DNA of 19,334 bases, taken from contig JAPYOI010000207.1 in assembly GCA_028278755.1 (NCBI GenBank), forward strand, positions 1 to 19,334, written 5' to 3'. Positions 1 through 7,751 of this stretch are shown here, piece by piece. Within the stretch, counting starts at the first letter, position 1, and every line of letters begins with the position of its first letter. Source of the DNA: Poriferisodalis multihospitum. Lineage in GTDB: Bacteria > Actinomycetota > Acidimicrobiia > Acidimicrobiales > Poriferisodalaceae. Position numbers and translations under genes: made by a program. The notes under the pieces were generated by a model. That model had not been told where the DNA came from. It saw nothing but the letters and a program-made list of their open reading frames with translations, and did no database searches.

Positions 1-115
1 TGCTGGGCACCGCGGACACGAACCGGCCTGCGGCCAGTATCTCAGTTGGTCATGTCCGCCAACGGTCACATATTTCGCTCCGTTGCCGGCGGAATCCGGC
101 CTGCCGGCGATCGAG

Positions 116-1318
116 TCAGAGCGGGTGGGGACCGGGATCCATGCCGAGGCGGGTGCGGCCGTAGGCCTCGCCGACCGTGTCGAGGTCGGCGACCTGGTGC
201 TGGGAGGCCATCGTCACGTCGCGGAAAGCCTGCTGCAGGCGGCTGCCGTCGAAGACTGCCCGCCCGCCGGCCGCGGTGGTGACCCGGTCGAGCGCCCGGC
301 GGCACAGCTCGATGGCGTAGCTGCCCTGGTACTTGGCGTGGGCTCGCAGCGCCTTGGAGTCGTTGCCTTCGGCGGCTTCGCGCAGCAGCCCGATGGTGTC
401 GTCGATGAGCATCTCGGCCGAGCGCACCTCGGTGTTGGCTTCGGCCAGGCGCATGTGCAGGCCGGGGCGGTTGGCTTTGGCGCTGCCCATGTAGCGATCG
501 TCCTGCACTCCGAAGCGGTCGGCGGCATCGTCCAGCCCGGCCCGCGCCAGCCCCAGCGCTGTCGCCGCGACGTGCACCGCCAAGCCGGGCAGCACCGGCG
601 TGTGGTACAGCGACGTGCGGTGGCGGGCTGACCACGGCGAGCGGGCGCCCAGCAGTTCGCCCGAGTCGAGCATGCGGTGGGTGGGCACGAACGCCTGCTG
701 GGCCACGACGTCGCACGAACCAGTGCCGCGCAGGCCGATCGCATACCAGTTGTCGTCAACTTCGATGTCGGCGCGGGGCATCACCACGTGGATCAGGCGG
801 GGGCGCTCGCCGGGTTCGAGCACCTGGGAGCCCAGCAGGAACCAGTCGCCCCAGACCGCTCCGCTGGTGAACGGCCAGCGCCCGTCCACGAGCCAGCCGC
901 CGTCGCACTCGGTGGCCGAGCCGACCGGGGCCAGCGAGCCCGGCACGATCGTGTCGAGATCGGCCCCGTACACCTCGTCCTGGAGGTCTTCGCTCATCGA
1001 GCCGATCATCCAGCTGTGCCCCACCAGCACCATCAGCACCCAGGCTGCAGCACCGTCGTACAGGGCGGCCTCGCGCACGTTGGCAACCATGTCGGCGAAA
1101 GTGAGCTCGTCGCCGCCGACCCGCGCGGGCACCAGCAGCCGCAGCGCTCCCGAGTCGCGCAGCGCCGACAGGGCGCCTTCGGCGAGATGGCGGTGCTCCT
1201 CATTCCAGGCGGAGTGGCTGGCGAGCGCGGCGCCGATGCGCTCGTCGATGCGCAGGTTCCGGCTCGAGCCGTTCGGACCGGCCGATCCGGCCTTGCCTGC
1301 AACGTCGGCTGCGCTCAT
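116..1318 (-). CDS. Acyl-CoA dehydrogenase-fold flavoprotein, group D monooxygenase-like
   Basis: A 400-residue cytoplasmic flavoprotein of the acyl-CoA dehydrogenase superfamily. The N-terminal helical part and middle beta domain (around residues 140-210, with the TSGAVWGDWFLLG stretch) are followed by a C-terminal helical domain ending in GGRAVFDGSRLQQAFRD and HQVADLDTVGEAYGR. That ending resembles the acyl-CoA_dh_2 domain of HsaA/HpaB-like and DszC-like two-component monooxygenases rather than beta-oxidation dehydrogenases. I do not see the usual catalytic Glu context of a true dehydrogenase. By family it would use reduced flavin from a separate reductase, or oxidise a CoA thioester; the substrate is unknown. 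It lies 24 bases downstream of a CoA transferase on the same strand, so the two are probably cotranscribed and may act on the same CoA-linked substrate. GGGA sits about 8 bases before the ATG. Confidence 0.85.
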   Translation of the reverse strand: MSAADVAGKAGSAGPNGSSRNLRIDERIGAALASHSAWNEEHRHLAEGALSALRDSGALRLLVPARVGGDELTFADMVANVREAALYDGAAAWVLMVLVGHSWMIGSMSEDLQDEVYGADLDTIVPGSLAPVGSATECDGGWLVDGRWPFTSGAVWGDWFLLGSQVLEPGERPRLIHVVMPRADIEVDDNWYAIGLRGTGSCDVVAQQAFVPTHRMLDSGELLGARSPWSARHRTSLYHTPVLPGLAVHVAATALGLARAGLDDAADRFGVQDDRYMGSAKANRPGLHMRLAEANTEVRSAEMLIDDTIGLLREAAEGNDSKALRAHAKYQGSYAIELCRRALDRVTTAAGGRAVFDGSRLQQAFRDVTMASQHQVADLDTVGEAYGRTRLGMDPGPHPL

Positions 1319-1320
1319 GT

Positions 1321-1362
1321 CGCGATTCCCACGTCGCTATTCCTACTTCACGATTCCGTCCG
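1321..1362. repeat. Three degenerate 14-base direct repeats
   Basis: The 9-base cores CGCGATTCC (1321), CGCTATTCC (1335) and CACGATTCC (1349) recur at exact 14-base spacing across the end of the CoA transferase gene and the gap before the acyl-CoA dehydrogenase gene. Each core differs from the first by one base. The array could be a binding site or RNA element between the two genes, or coincidence. On the minus strand the last unit supplies the GGGA ahead of the downstream start codon. Confidence 0.35.
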
Positions 1363-2557
1363 CACGCAGCTCGGCAATCGCGGCGGGCGACCTGCCCAGC
1401 TCCCTCAGAATCTGGTCGGTGTCGGCGCCGCGCTCGACGGCGTGGCGCAACTCGGGCGTGCCGCCTGCGAACAGCGCTGCGGGCCGGTGCTGGCGGATCG
1501 GGCCCACGATGGGATGGTCGACTTCTCGCACCACGCCCGAGTGCTGCACCTGCGGGTCGGCGGCGATCTCGTCGGGGCGCAGGGCCGGCGCCACCGGCAC
1601 GTCGGCTGCGATGAGCCGTTCGACCACGTCGTCGCGGGCCACGTCGGCCACCACCTCGCCGAGCGTGTCGATCATGTCGCCGAAATGCGCTGCGCGTGGA
1701 CCGGCTTCGGCGAAGCGCGGATCGGTGAGCAGATCGGGCCGGCCGAACGCGTCGGCAACGCCCTTCCAGTGCGCATCGGTGAGCGGCATCATGGCCACGT
1801 AGCCGTCCCGGCAGGCCAGCAGCCGGTAGTCGGCCAGCAGGTTGGGGCGGTGGTCGGCGTCGTCGGCCAGCACCGTGTGGTCCATCATCGCGTCGGGCCA
1901 CATGAAGCTGACCGCCGAGTCCAGCAGCGACAGCTCCACGTGCTCGCCACGGCCGGTGCGCTCACGGGCGAACAGCGCCGCGCACACCGCCTGGGTCCAC
2001 GTGAGCGACGTGACCTTGTCGGGGATGAAGCTCTTGACGAACTGCGGCTCGCCGTCGCCGCCCTGCACTGCGGCGATGCCCGACCAGCCCTGGATGACCG
2101 CGTCGTAGGCCGGCCGTTTCGAGTACGGGCCGTCGCGGCCGAAGCCGCTGATCGACACGTAGACGATCTTCGGGTTGCGCTTGCGCACGTCGGCCTCGCC
2201 GATGCCCAGCCGTTCGGCCACGCCCGGCCGGTATGCCTGCACGAACACGTCGGCGGTGGCCAGCAGGTCGGCCATGACCTGCCTGCCGGGTGCCGAGGCT
2301 ATGTCCATGGCGAGCGAGCGCTTGCCGGCGTTGAGGTTGGCGAACCAGCCCGACATGCCGTTTCGGCTCGACCCGAACATGCGCAGCGGGTCGCCGACCA
2401 CGAGGTCTTCCACCTTGATGACCTCGGCGCCCTGTGACGCCAGCAGGTGCGAGCCGCCGGGAGCGGCGATGAACGTGGCGATCTCGACAACGCGGATGCC
2501 GTCCAGCGGCCCAGCTCCGGTAGATCCCGTCACGTCGTGTCGGCCCTGTCGCGTCAA
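1343..2557 (-). CDS. CaiB/BaiF family (family III) CoA transferase
   Basis: A 404-residue cytoplasmic enzyme of the formyl-CoA/carnitine CoA transferase family, close to the usual 380-430 residues. It opens with the family's N-terminal block PLDGIRVVEIATFIAAPGG (18-35) and then GAEVIKVED. NLNAGKRSLAMDI (74-86) is the nucleotide/CoA-binding region. RPAYDAVIQGWSG carries the expected catalytic aspartate, D152, which in this family forms mixed anhydride and thioester intermediates. Family members move CoA between carboxylic acids; the donor and acceptor cannot be read from sequence. It sits 15 bases after a small membrane protein gene and 24 bases before an acyl-CoA dehydrogenase-like gene, all on one strand. 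The pairing with an acyl-CoA-type flavoenzyme suggests activation and then oxidation of an organic acid. Confidence 0.93.
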   Translation of the reverse strand: MTRQGRHDVTGSTGAGPLDGIRVVEIATFIAAPGGSHLLASQGAEVIKVEDLVVGDPLRMFGSSRNGMSGWFANLNAGKRSLAMDIASAPGRQVMADLLATADVFVQAYRPGVAERLGIGEADVRKRNPKIVYVSISGFGRDGPYSKRPAYDAVIQGWSGIAAVQGGDGEPQFVKSFIPDKVTSLTWTQAVCAALFARERTGRGEHVELSLLDSAVSFMWPDAMMDHTVLADDADHRPNLLADYRLLACRDGYVAMMPLTDAHWKGVADAFGRPDLLTDPRFAEAGPRAAHFGDMIDTLGEVVADVARDDVVERLIAADVPVAPALRPDEIAADPQVQHSGVVREVDHPIVGPIRQHRPAALFAGGTPELRHAVERGADTDQILRELGRSPAAIAELRADGIVK

Positions 2558-2572
2558 CTCAGCTGTGTCGGC

Positions 2573-2983
2573 TCAGCAGGGCTGGCCGGCGCGCATCCGC
2601 AGAGGCGACCACGCAAGGAACCGCACACCTCGGACGATGCCGAAGGAGCTGAGGCCGCCGTAGGTGACACCGCCGCCCGCAGTCAGGCCGCCGAACGAGA
2701 TCACGCCGAGGCTGTTGAGGCCGCCGATGGAGATGACGCCGATGGAGTTCGCCCCGCCGATCGAGATGATGCCGATGGCGTTCCATCCCCCGATGGCGAC
2801 AATCCCGATGCCGTTGCCCGTGCCCACGGCGACAAACCCGACTTCGCTCAGGGGCACGTCGTCGAGCAGGCCCCACTGCGTCAGGGCGAACAACAGAGCC
2901 ATGCCGCCCGCGAGCACCACCACCCAGAGGAACGTCAGCCCGCGCATCTTGTCGAGCTCATGCTGATCCATGTCGTCGGTCAT
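2573..2983 (-). CDS. Small membrane protein with six 11-residue Gly-rich repeats
   Basis: A 136-residue protein I cannot assign to a family. A short charged N-terminus is followed by one strong membrane segment (about 17-38, LTFLWVVVLAGGMALLFAL). Residues 51-116 are six contiguous 11-residue repeats of the form (V/I)xIGGxNxIG(I/V), for example ISIGGANSIGV and ISIGGLNSLGV, without insertions. A basic tail with an aromatic patch ends in Cys. The alternating hydrophobic/Gly pattern would suit a beta-solenoid or a tightly packed membrane-associated fold; this is inference. A good ribosome site (GAGGAG, about 6 bases before ATG) supports the start. It is first in a likely three-gene minus-strand operon and lies back to back with the RCC1-repeat gene. 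Confidence 0.8.
   Translation of the reverse strand: MTDDMDQHELDKMRGLTFLWVVVLAGGMALLFALTQWGLLDDVPLSEVGFVAVGTGNGIGIVAIGGWNAIGIISIGGANSIGVISIGGLNSLGVISFGGLTAGGGVTYGGLSSFGIVRGVRFLAWSPLRMRAGQPC
2636..2833 (-). repeat. Coding tandem repeat, 6 x 33 bases
   Basis: Six in-register 33-base units encode the 11-residue Gly-rich repeats of the small membrane protein. The central units are most alike at the DNA level (GCCGATGG and CCGATGGAGATGA-type stretches recur), which suggests internal duplication. The outer units are more diverged. Confidence 0.75.
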
Positions 2984-3112
2984 GTCAGATCTCCTCGTGG
3001 TTGCGACTGACGGTGCAGCCGCGACATGCCACAGGCGAACCTAACGCAGCGCCCCACGCCGCTGCCCGGTCAAGCCATGCGTCGCGAACAACGACCGCGC
3101 CACTGAGGCCGC
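2984..3112. promoter_or_regulatory. Divergent intergenic region
   Basis: This 129-base gap separates two divergently transcribed genes and should hold promoters for both the minus-strand CoA-transferase operon and the RCC1-repeat gene. On the minus strand a TTGACC box (complement of 3068-3073) resembles a -35 element, but no convincing -10 sits at normal spacing. I see no clear plus-strand promoter. A GAGG at 3104-3107 is the only ribosome-site candidate for the RCC1-repeat gene. Confidence 0.35.
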
Positions 3113-5038
3113 ATGCACATGCGCGGCCATACCGTCGGGAAGCGCAGTCGGCGCAGCCATACGATCGACGACGTGGAAGACGACGATTCGCGAGCAATCA
3201 GCTGGATCCAGCTCGTTGCCGCGCTCGTCGCTCTCGGCGCTGTTGGTCTGCTGGTATCGATGTGGCTGCTCGGCGATGGAGACGGCGGCAGCAATGCCGA
3301 GACGGCGAACGTCGAGGACACCACGGTCCTCGAGATTCCCAACAGCGAGCCGGCCGCCGCCACTGAGCCTGCCCCGACGACAGCAGCCCCAAGCACAACG
3401 ACGGCGGCCGACGATGCCGATGACGTTGTCTCCGAACGCTCCCAAGCAACACCAGAAGCATCGGCCGTGCCCGTCGAGCGCTTTGAGAGCGTCGCCACAA
3501 GCGGTGCGCATACGTGCGCAATCCGCGACGACGGCACGCTCCACTGCTGGGGCAGCAATGTGGACGGCGAATCGCTGCCGCCAGATGGCGAGTTCACAAG
3601 TGTCACGGTCGGCAACCTCCACTCGTGCGCAGTCGGAACTGATGGTGCGGTTGCCTGCTGGGGCCGCAATGACGACGGGCAATCGGTCCCGATTCCGGGC
3701 AGATACGCCGCCGTTTCCGCAGGCAGCGAGTACACGTGCGGACTGCGGACCGATGGCGGGCTGAGGTGTTGGGGCGACAATCGATTCGGGCAGGCAAACC
3801 CGCCTGCGGGCGAATTCACCAGCGTGGATGCGGGCAGCTATCACGCATGCGGTGTGCGCTCGGACGACACCATCGCTTGCTGGGGCGACAACAACTCCGG
3901 TGTGGCCGACCCGCCGACGGGCACCTTCTTGGATGTCTCGGCGGGGAACAACCACAGCTGCGGCGTTCGCACCGACGCCACGCTCATCTGCTGGGGATTC
4001 GACGCCTCAGGCCGCACGGACTCTCCGGACGGGAGCTTCACGGCTGTCTCTGCCGGCTCGTTCAACTCGTGCGCAATCCAGATCACCGGCGGGGTCAGAT
4101 GCTGGGGAACGAACAGTTCAGGCGAAGGGAATCCTCCGAGGACAGCATTTCGGTCGGTCTCCGCGTACGGCCTTCAGTCCTGCGGTGTCACGACCGAGGG
4201 TGTGCTCAGCTGCTGGGGTTATGACCTGAATGACGTGGTCGTGACTCCCGAGGGCACGTTCAACCGCGTGTCGGTCGGGTTCGTGCACGCTTGCGGAGTG
4301 CGCGCGAACGAAGCGATCACGTGCTGGGGCATGAATTCGTGGGGCCGCACAGCGGCTCCTTCCGGACAGTTCTGGGACGTCGCAGCCGGTGGCCTGTACT
4401 CGTGCGGAGTTCGGGCGGACTCCGCCGCTCGGTGCTGGGGTTACAGCAACTACGGCGCCAGCGAGCCGCCCGCTGGGAGCTTCAATTCGGTCACGGCCGG
4501 CCAAGAGCATGCCTGCGGGATTGTCGAGAACGGGACGGTGACCTGCTGGGGCGACAATCGCTACAACCAACTCGACTCGCCCGGAGGTTCGTTCATCGAG
4601 GTGTCGTCAGGCGGTCATTTCTCGTGCGGATCGCAGCCTGACAGGACGGTTCGGTGTTGGGGCAGCAACAGCTTCGGCCAGACCGCGGTGCCGGACATTG
4701 AGTTTCTGGGTGTTGCAGCTGGCTGGGCCACCGCGTGCGCGATCGGGCTCGACGGCGAGTTGACATGCTGGGGCCTCAACGACTCGGGTCAAGCAGATCC
4801 GCCTGCCGGCGGTTTTCTGGACGTATCACTGAGCCAGGACTACGGCTGCGGGGTGCGGTCCAATGGTTCAGTTCGGTGCTGGGGTGATGTCACCGAGGCC
4901 GACATGGCCGTGCCGGATGGCCCATTTGCCGAGATCTCGGTCGGCTGGCAGCATGCGTGCGGTCTGCGTCGGGATGGCACGGTGGCGTGCTGGCTGACGC
5001 GGGCGTTGCCGACGCCGGACTTTGTGCTCTGGGACTGA
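3113..5038 (+). CDS. Membrane-anchored protein with 14 RCC1/BLIP-II-like repeats
   Basis: A 641-residue protein. A short basic/acidic cytoplasmic tail is followed by one membrane segment (about 31-53, WIQLVAALVALGAVGLLVSM) and a low-complexity Thr/Ala/Pro/acidic linker (54-123). Residues 124-641 are exactly fourteen 37-residue RCC1_2-type repeats with no insertion or deletion. The consensus is F-x2-V-(S/A)-A-G-x3-(S/A)-C-(G/A)-(V/I)-R-x-D-G-x-(V/L)-x-C-W-G, followed by a Pro-containing turn. Every repeat has Cys at positions 12 and 22, 28 in all. RCC1 and BLIP-II propellers have seven blades, so fourteen suggests two propellers, probably outside the cell and disulphide-stapled. Its ligand is unknown. 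The start is uncertain: ATG at 3119 is spaced slightly better from GAGG, and a GTG lies at 3173. The last repeat has CWL instead of CWG and ends the protein. Confidence 0.88.
   Translation: MHMRGHTVGKRSRRSHTIDDVEDDDSRAISWIQLVAALVALGAVGLLVSMWLLGDGDGGSNAETANVEDTTVLEIPNSEPAAATEPAPTTAAPSTTTAADDADDVVSERSQATPEASAVPVERFESVATSGAHTCAIRDDGTLHCWGSNVDGESLPPDGEFTSVTVGNLHSCAVGTDGAVACWGRNDDGQSVPIPGRYAAVSAGSEYTCGLRTDGGLRCWGDNRFGQANPPAGEFTSVDAGSYHACGVRSDDTIACWGDNNSGVADPPTGTFLDVSAGNNHSCGVRTDATLICWGFDASGRTDSPDGSFTAVSAGSFNSCAIQITGGVRCWGTNSSGEGNPPRTAFRSVSAYGLQSCGVTTEGVLSCWGYDLNDVVVTPEGTFNRVSVGFVHACGVRANEAITCWGMNSWGRTAAPSGQFWDVAAGGLYSCGVRADSAARCWGYSNYGASEPPAGSFNSVTAGQEHACGIVENGTVTCWGDNRYNQLDSPGGSFIEVSSGGHFSCGSQPDRTVRCWGSNSFGQTAVPDIEFLGVAAGWATACAIGLDGELTCWGLNDSGQADPPAGGFLDVSLSQDYGCGVRSNGSVRCWGDVTEADMAVPDGPFAEISVGWQHACGLRRDGTVACWLTRALPTPDFVLWD
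3482..5035 (+). repeat. Coding tandem repeat, 14 x 111 bases
   Basis: Fourteen in-register 111-base units encode the 37-residue repeats. TGCTGGGG-type codon strings (Cys-Trp-Gly) recur at this period. Units are well diverged at the DNA level, so the array looks old and selected at the protein level rather than a recent expansion. The array fills the gene exactly to the codon before the stop. Confidence 0.9.
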
Positions 5039-5071
5039 GCATCGCGGTCGGTGGTGCACCAAGCTGGCGGG

Positions 5072-6175
5072 ATGAACATCCTGGTTATCGGGGGGACGGG
5101 GCCGACTGGGCCCCACATTGTGAACGGTCTGGTCGATCGCGGTCACACCGTGACGATCCTGCACACCGGGCGCCACGAGGTCGACACCATTCCCGACCAT
5201 CTCGAGCACATCCACACTGATCCCTTCGACGAGGATGCGTTCCGCTCGTCGATCGAGGGGCGCAACTTCGACGTGGTCTTCGCGATGTACGGCCGGCTGC
5301 GGTCGATCGTCAAAGTGCTCGTCGGCCGGACGCCACGTCTCATCTCCATCGGCGGTGTGCCGGTGTACAGCGGGTATGCCGAACCTGCCGTCGAGTTTCC
5401 CGAAGGCATGGCGGTGCCGACGAGCGAGGATGCCCTGCTGGTCGGCGACGATCGCTCGGGGCCCAAGCCGCTCAAGATGGCCGAGTCGGAGGAGCTGACG
5501 TTCTCGCTGCACCCCGATGCGACCCACTTCCGGTACCCGTACATCTACGGTCCCAACCAGGTGCTGCCGCGGGAGTGGACGCTGGTGAAGCGTGCGCTCG
5601 ACGGCCGGCGGCGGATCATCGTGCCCGACGGCGGGCTCACCGTCGCAACGTCGGCGTTCGTCGAGAACGCCACCTCGGCGGTGCTGCTGGCGGTGGATCA
5701 CATCGATGCGTCGGCGGGCGAGGCCTACAACGTGGGCGACGATCGGCAGTTCACGTATGCGCAGATCGCGCAGATCGTCGGCGATGAGCTCGGCAACCCC
5801 TTCGAGCTCGTCTCGGTGCCAGGTGAGCTGGCCGCGACCGGCGGGCCGTTCCTGCTCAACCACTCGTCGGCGCACTCGATCCTCAGCACCGAGAAGATCC
5901 GCCAGCAGCTCGGCTATCGCGACAAGGTGGACCCTGAAGAGGGGTTGCGGCGGACCGTGCGATGGCAGGCCGAGAACCTTCCCGGTGACGCCGGCGCGGC
6001 GACCCGGCTGCAGGATCCGTTCGACTACGCCGCGGAGGATGCCTTGATCGCTGCGACTGAGCGCTTTGCGGGCGAGGTCGGGCGCATCGAGTGGGAGCAA
6101 TTGCCGGGTTGGACCTTTGGCTACTACGGACCTCGCGAGAACCCCGGGGGCCGGCGGGGCAGCTTCCGGGCGTGA
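5072..6175 (+). CDS. NAD-dependent epimerase/dehydratase-like atypical extended SDR
   Basis: A 367-residue Rossmann-fold protein of the extended short-chain dehydrogenase/epimerase group. The N-terminus MNILVIGGTGPTGPHI has the dinucleotide-binding GxxGxxG motif (7-13). RYPYIYGPNQ (154-163) and the later AGEAYNVGDDRQFTYAQIA block are typical of the C-terminal substrate half of epimerases. In the usual YxxxK active-site position the Lys is present (K135, in PLKMAESEEL) but Pro131 replaces the Tyr. Ordinary epimerase chemistry is therefore doubtful; a binding role, as in CSP41-like atypical SDRs, is possible. An in-frame GTG at 5051 would add seven residues, but MNILVIGG is the natural family start. 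It follows the RCC1-repeat gene by 33 bases and precedes an amidase gene. Confidence 0.85.
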   Translation: MNILVIGGTGPTGPHIVNGLVDRGHTVTILHTGRHEVDTIPDHLEHIHTDPFDEDAFRSSIEGRNFDVVFAMYGRLRSIVKVLVGRTPRLISIGGVPVYSGYAEPAVEFPEGMAVPTSEDALLVGDDRSGPKPLKMAESEELTFSLHPDATHFRYPYIYGPNQVLPREWTLVKRALDGRRRIIVPDGGLTVATSAFVENATSAVLLAVDHIDASAGEAYNVGDDRQFTYAQIAQIVGDELGNPFELVSVPGELAATGGPFLLNHSSAHSILSTEKIRQQLGYRDKVDPEEGLRRTVRWQAENLPGDAGAATRLQDPFDYAAEDALIAATERFAGEVGRIEWEQLPGWTFGYYGPRENPGGRRGSFRA

Positions 6176-6236
6176 GAGGAACTGGCCGGGGCGCGAGACT
6201 GCTCGCTGCGATGAGACCGGGCTGGCGGGGGGAACT

Positions 6237-7652
6237 GTGACGGCGACGATTGCTGAGCTGGCGGCGGGATACCGGGATGGGTCTCGGTCGCCGGTGGAGG
6301 CCACCGAGGAATGCCTGACGGCGATCGCTTCGCTGGACGGGCGCGTTGGCGCCTGGCAAGCGGTGTATGCCGATGAGGCCCGGGTGGCGGCCGAGGCCGC
6401 CGAGGTGGCGCTGACGCTGGCGGCGGGCGAGCCGGTGGGGCCGTTCTGGGGCGTGCCGTTCGCGCTCAAAGACATCGTGGATGTCGAGGGCCGGGTCACG
6501 ACGGCAGGCTCGGCCGAGTGGGCCAGCCGGGTGTCGCCGGCGACGGGCACGGTTGCCCGCCGGCTGCTGGAGGCCGGCGGCGTGTTGCTGGGCAAAACCA
6601 AGACGGTCGAGTTCGCCATGGGCGGCTGGGGCACGAACCAGCACATGGGAACGCCGTGGAACCCGTGGGATCCGGCGGTGCTGCGCACGCCGGGGGGCTC
6701 GTCGTCGGGGTCGGGTGCTGCGGTGGCGGCGGGCATGGCGCCGTGCGCTGTGGGGACCGACACGGGCGGGTCGGTGCGGTTGCCGGCGGCGCTGTGCGGG
6801 ATCGTGGGACTGAAGACCACCGAGGGCCTGCTGCCCATCGACGGCATCGTTCCCCTGTCGCACACGCTGGACACGCCGGGACCGTTGGCCCGGACGGTGC
6901 TCGACGCGGCGCTGATGTTCGACGCCATGCTGAGCACGCCTGCCGCCGAGGTCGAACGTGACTGGCTGGCCGGTGGCGGTCGCTACGGGGCGATGCGGAT
7001 GGCGCTCGAGGGCGGCCTGGGCGGTCGGCGCATCGGCTGCCTGAGCGATGCCGAGCGTGCGGGAGTGGATGCCGCCCAGCTCGCCGCCTACGACGCTGCG
7101 TTGGGAGTGCTGGCCGGGCTGGGTGCCGATGTGGTGGCCTTCGACCCGCCGACGTCGTTCGAGGAAATGAAGAACACCCGCTTCGTGATCGTGACGGCCG
7201 AGTCGTACCACTACTACGGCGAGATGATGGAGAATCCGGCCTCGAAGGTGGACGAGCGGGTGCGGGCCAGGGTGCTGCCTGGGGCCGCCATCTCGGCCAG
7301 CGAGTACATCGCAGCGATGGTGCAGAGGCGCACCGACCTTGCCGAGTTCGCCGAGGCGTTCGAAGGCTTCGATGCGATGGTGACACCCACCACGCCGATG
7401 CTGCCGCTGCCCGTGGACGAGGCCGACGAGACCAACACGCCGGCGCTGTTCACCCGGGCCGGGAACTTCCTGGCGCTGTGCTCGACGACCGTGCCGACGG
7501 GCGTGTCGCCGGCGGGACCGGGGGGCCGCTTGCCGACATCGATCCAGTTCATGTGCCGCGGCGGCTGCGAGACCCTGTCGCTGTCGCTGGCAGCGGCGTA
7601 CGAGGCGGCTCGCGGCCCGATGCCCGCCCCGCCGCTGTGGGCAGGCGGTTGA
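6237..7652 (+). CDS. Amidase signature family amidohydrolase
   Basis: A 471-residue enzyme of the amidase signature family, which hydrolyses amide bonds (for example carboxamides or aryl amides) to acid and amine or ammonia. The Ser-cisSer-Lys triad is visible: Lys78 in FALKDIVD, cis-Ser about 155 in the GGSSSGSG loop, and nucleophile Ser179 in TDTGGSVR. The 24-residue spacing between the two serines matches the family. An upstream in-frame ATG at 6066 would overlap the previous gene with non-family sequence. I chose the GTG at 6237, which has a G-rich ribosome site (GGCGGGGGGA) directly before it and gives the expected N-terminus. It is not a GatA candidate by context, since gatB/gatC are absent; the substrate is unknown. 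It lies 61 bases after the SDR gene and is probably cotranscribed with it. Confidence 0.92.
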   Translation: MTATIAELAAGYRDGSRSPVEATEECLTAIASLDGRVGAWQAVYADEARVAAEAAEVALTLAAGEPVGPFWGVPFALKDIVDVEGRVTTAGSAEWASRVSPATGTVARRLLEAGGVLLGKTKTVEFAMGGWGTNQHMGTPWNPWDPAVLRTPGGSSSGSGAAVAAGMAPCAVGTDTGGSVRLPAALCGIVGLKTTEGLLPIDGIVPLSHTLDTPGPLARTVLDAALMFDAMLSTPAAEVERDWLAGGGRYGAMRMALEGGLGGRRIGCLSDAERAGVDAAQLAAYDAALGVLAGLGADVVAFDPPTSFEEMKNTRFVIVTAESYHYYGEMMENPASKVDERVRARVLPGAAISASEYIAAMVQRRTDLAEFAEAFEGFDAMVTPTTPMLPLPVDEADETNTPALFTRAGNFLALCSTTVPTGVSPAGPGGRLPTSIQFMCRGGCETLSLSLAAAYEAARGPMPAPPLWAGG

Positions 7653-7751
7653 GCGGCAGCGTGCGATGACCAGCACGGTCGGACAGCATCAGACGGACGG
7701 CGACGAGGCAGACTCAGCCGGGGACTACCCGAACAACCGAGGAGCACGGCT

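Noticed and set aside
1..115. Left edge: GTG-started open frame on the minus strand and a GCCGG/CCGGC hairpin near 86-101
   Set aside because: The frame has only about 23 codons in view with no recognisable sequence, and the 5-base stem is common by chance at this GC content.
66..2437. Long open frames on the strand opposite the CoA transferase and acyl-CoA dehydrogenase genes (for example 677-2437, plus)
   Set aside because: They are Arg/His/Ala-rich with no recognisable domain, and they mirror two well-supported genes. In high-GC DNA such antisense frames stay open by codon bias.
5053..5060. GGTGCACC palindrome between the RCC1-repeat and SDR genes
   Set aside because: A single 8-base palindrome with no second copy or conserved context is expected by chance.
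4868..7676. Long minus-strand frames (4868-6937 and 5883-7676)
   Set aside because: They are compositional shadows of the SDR and amidase genes, low complexity, with no family motifs and no ribosome sites.
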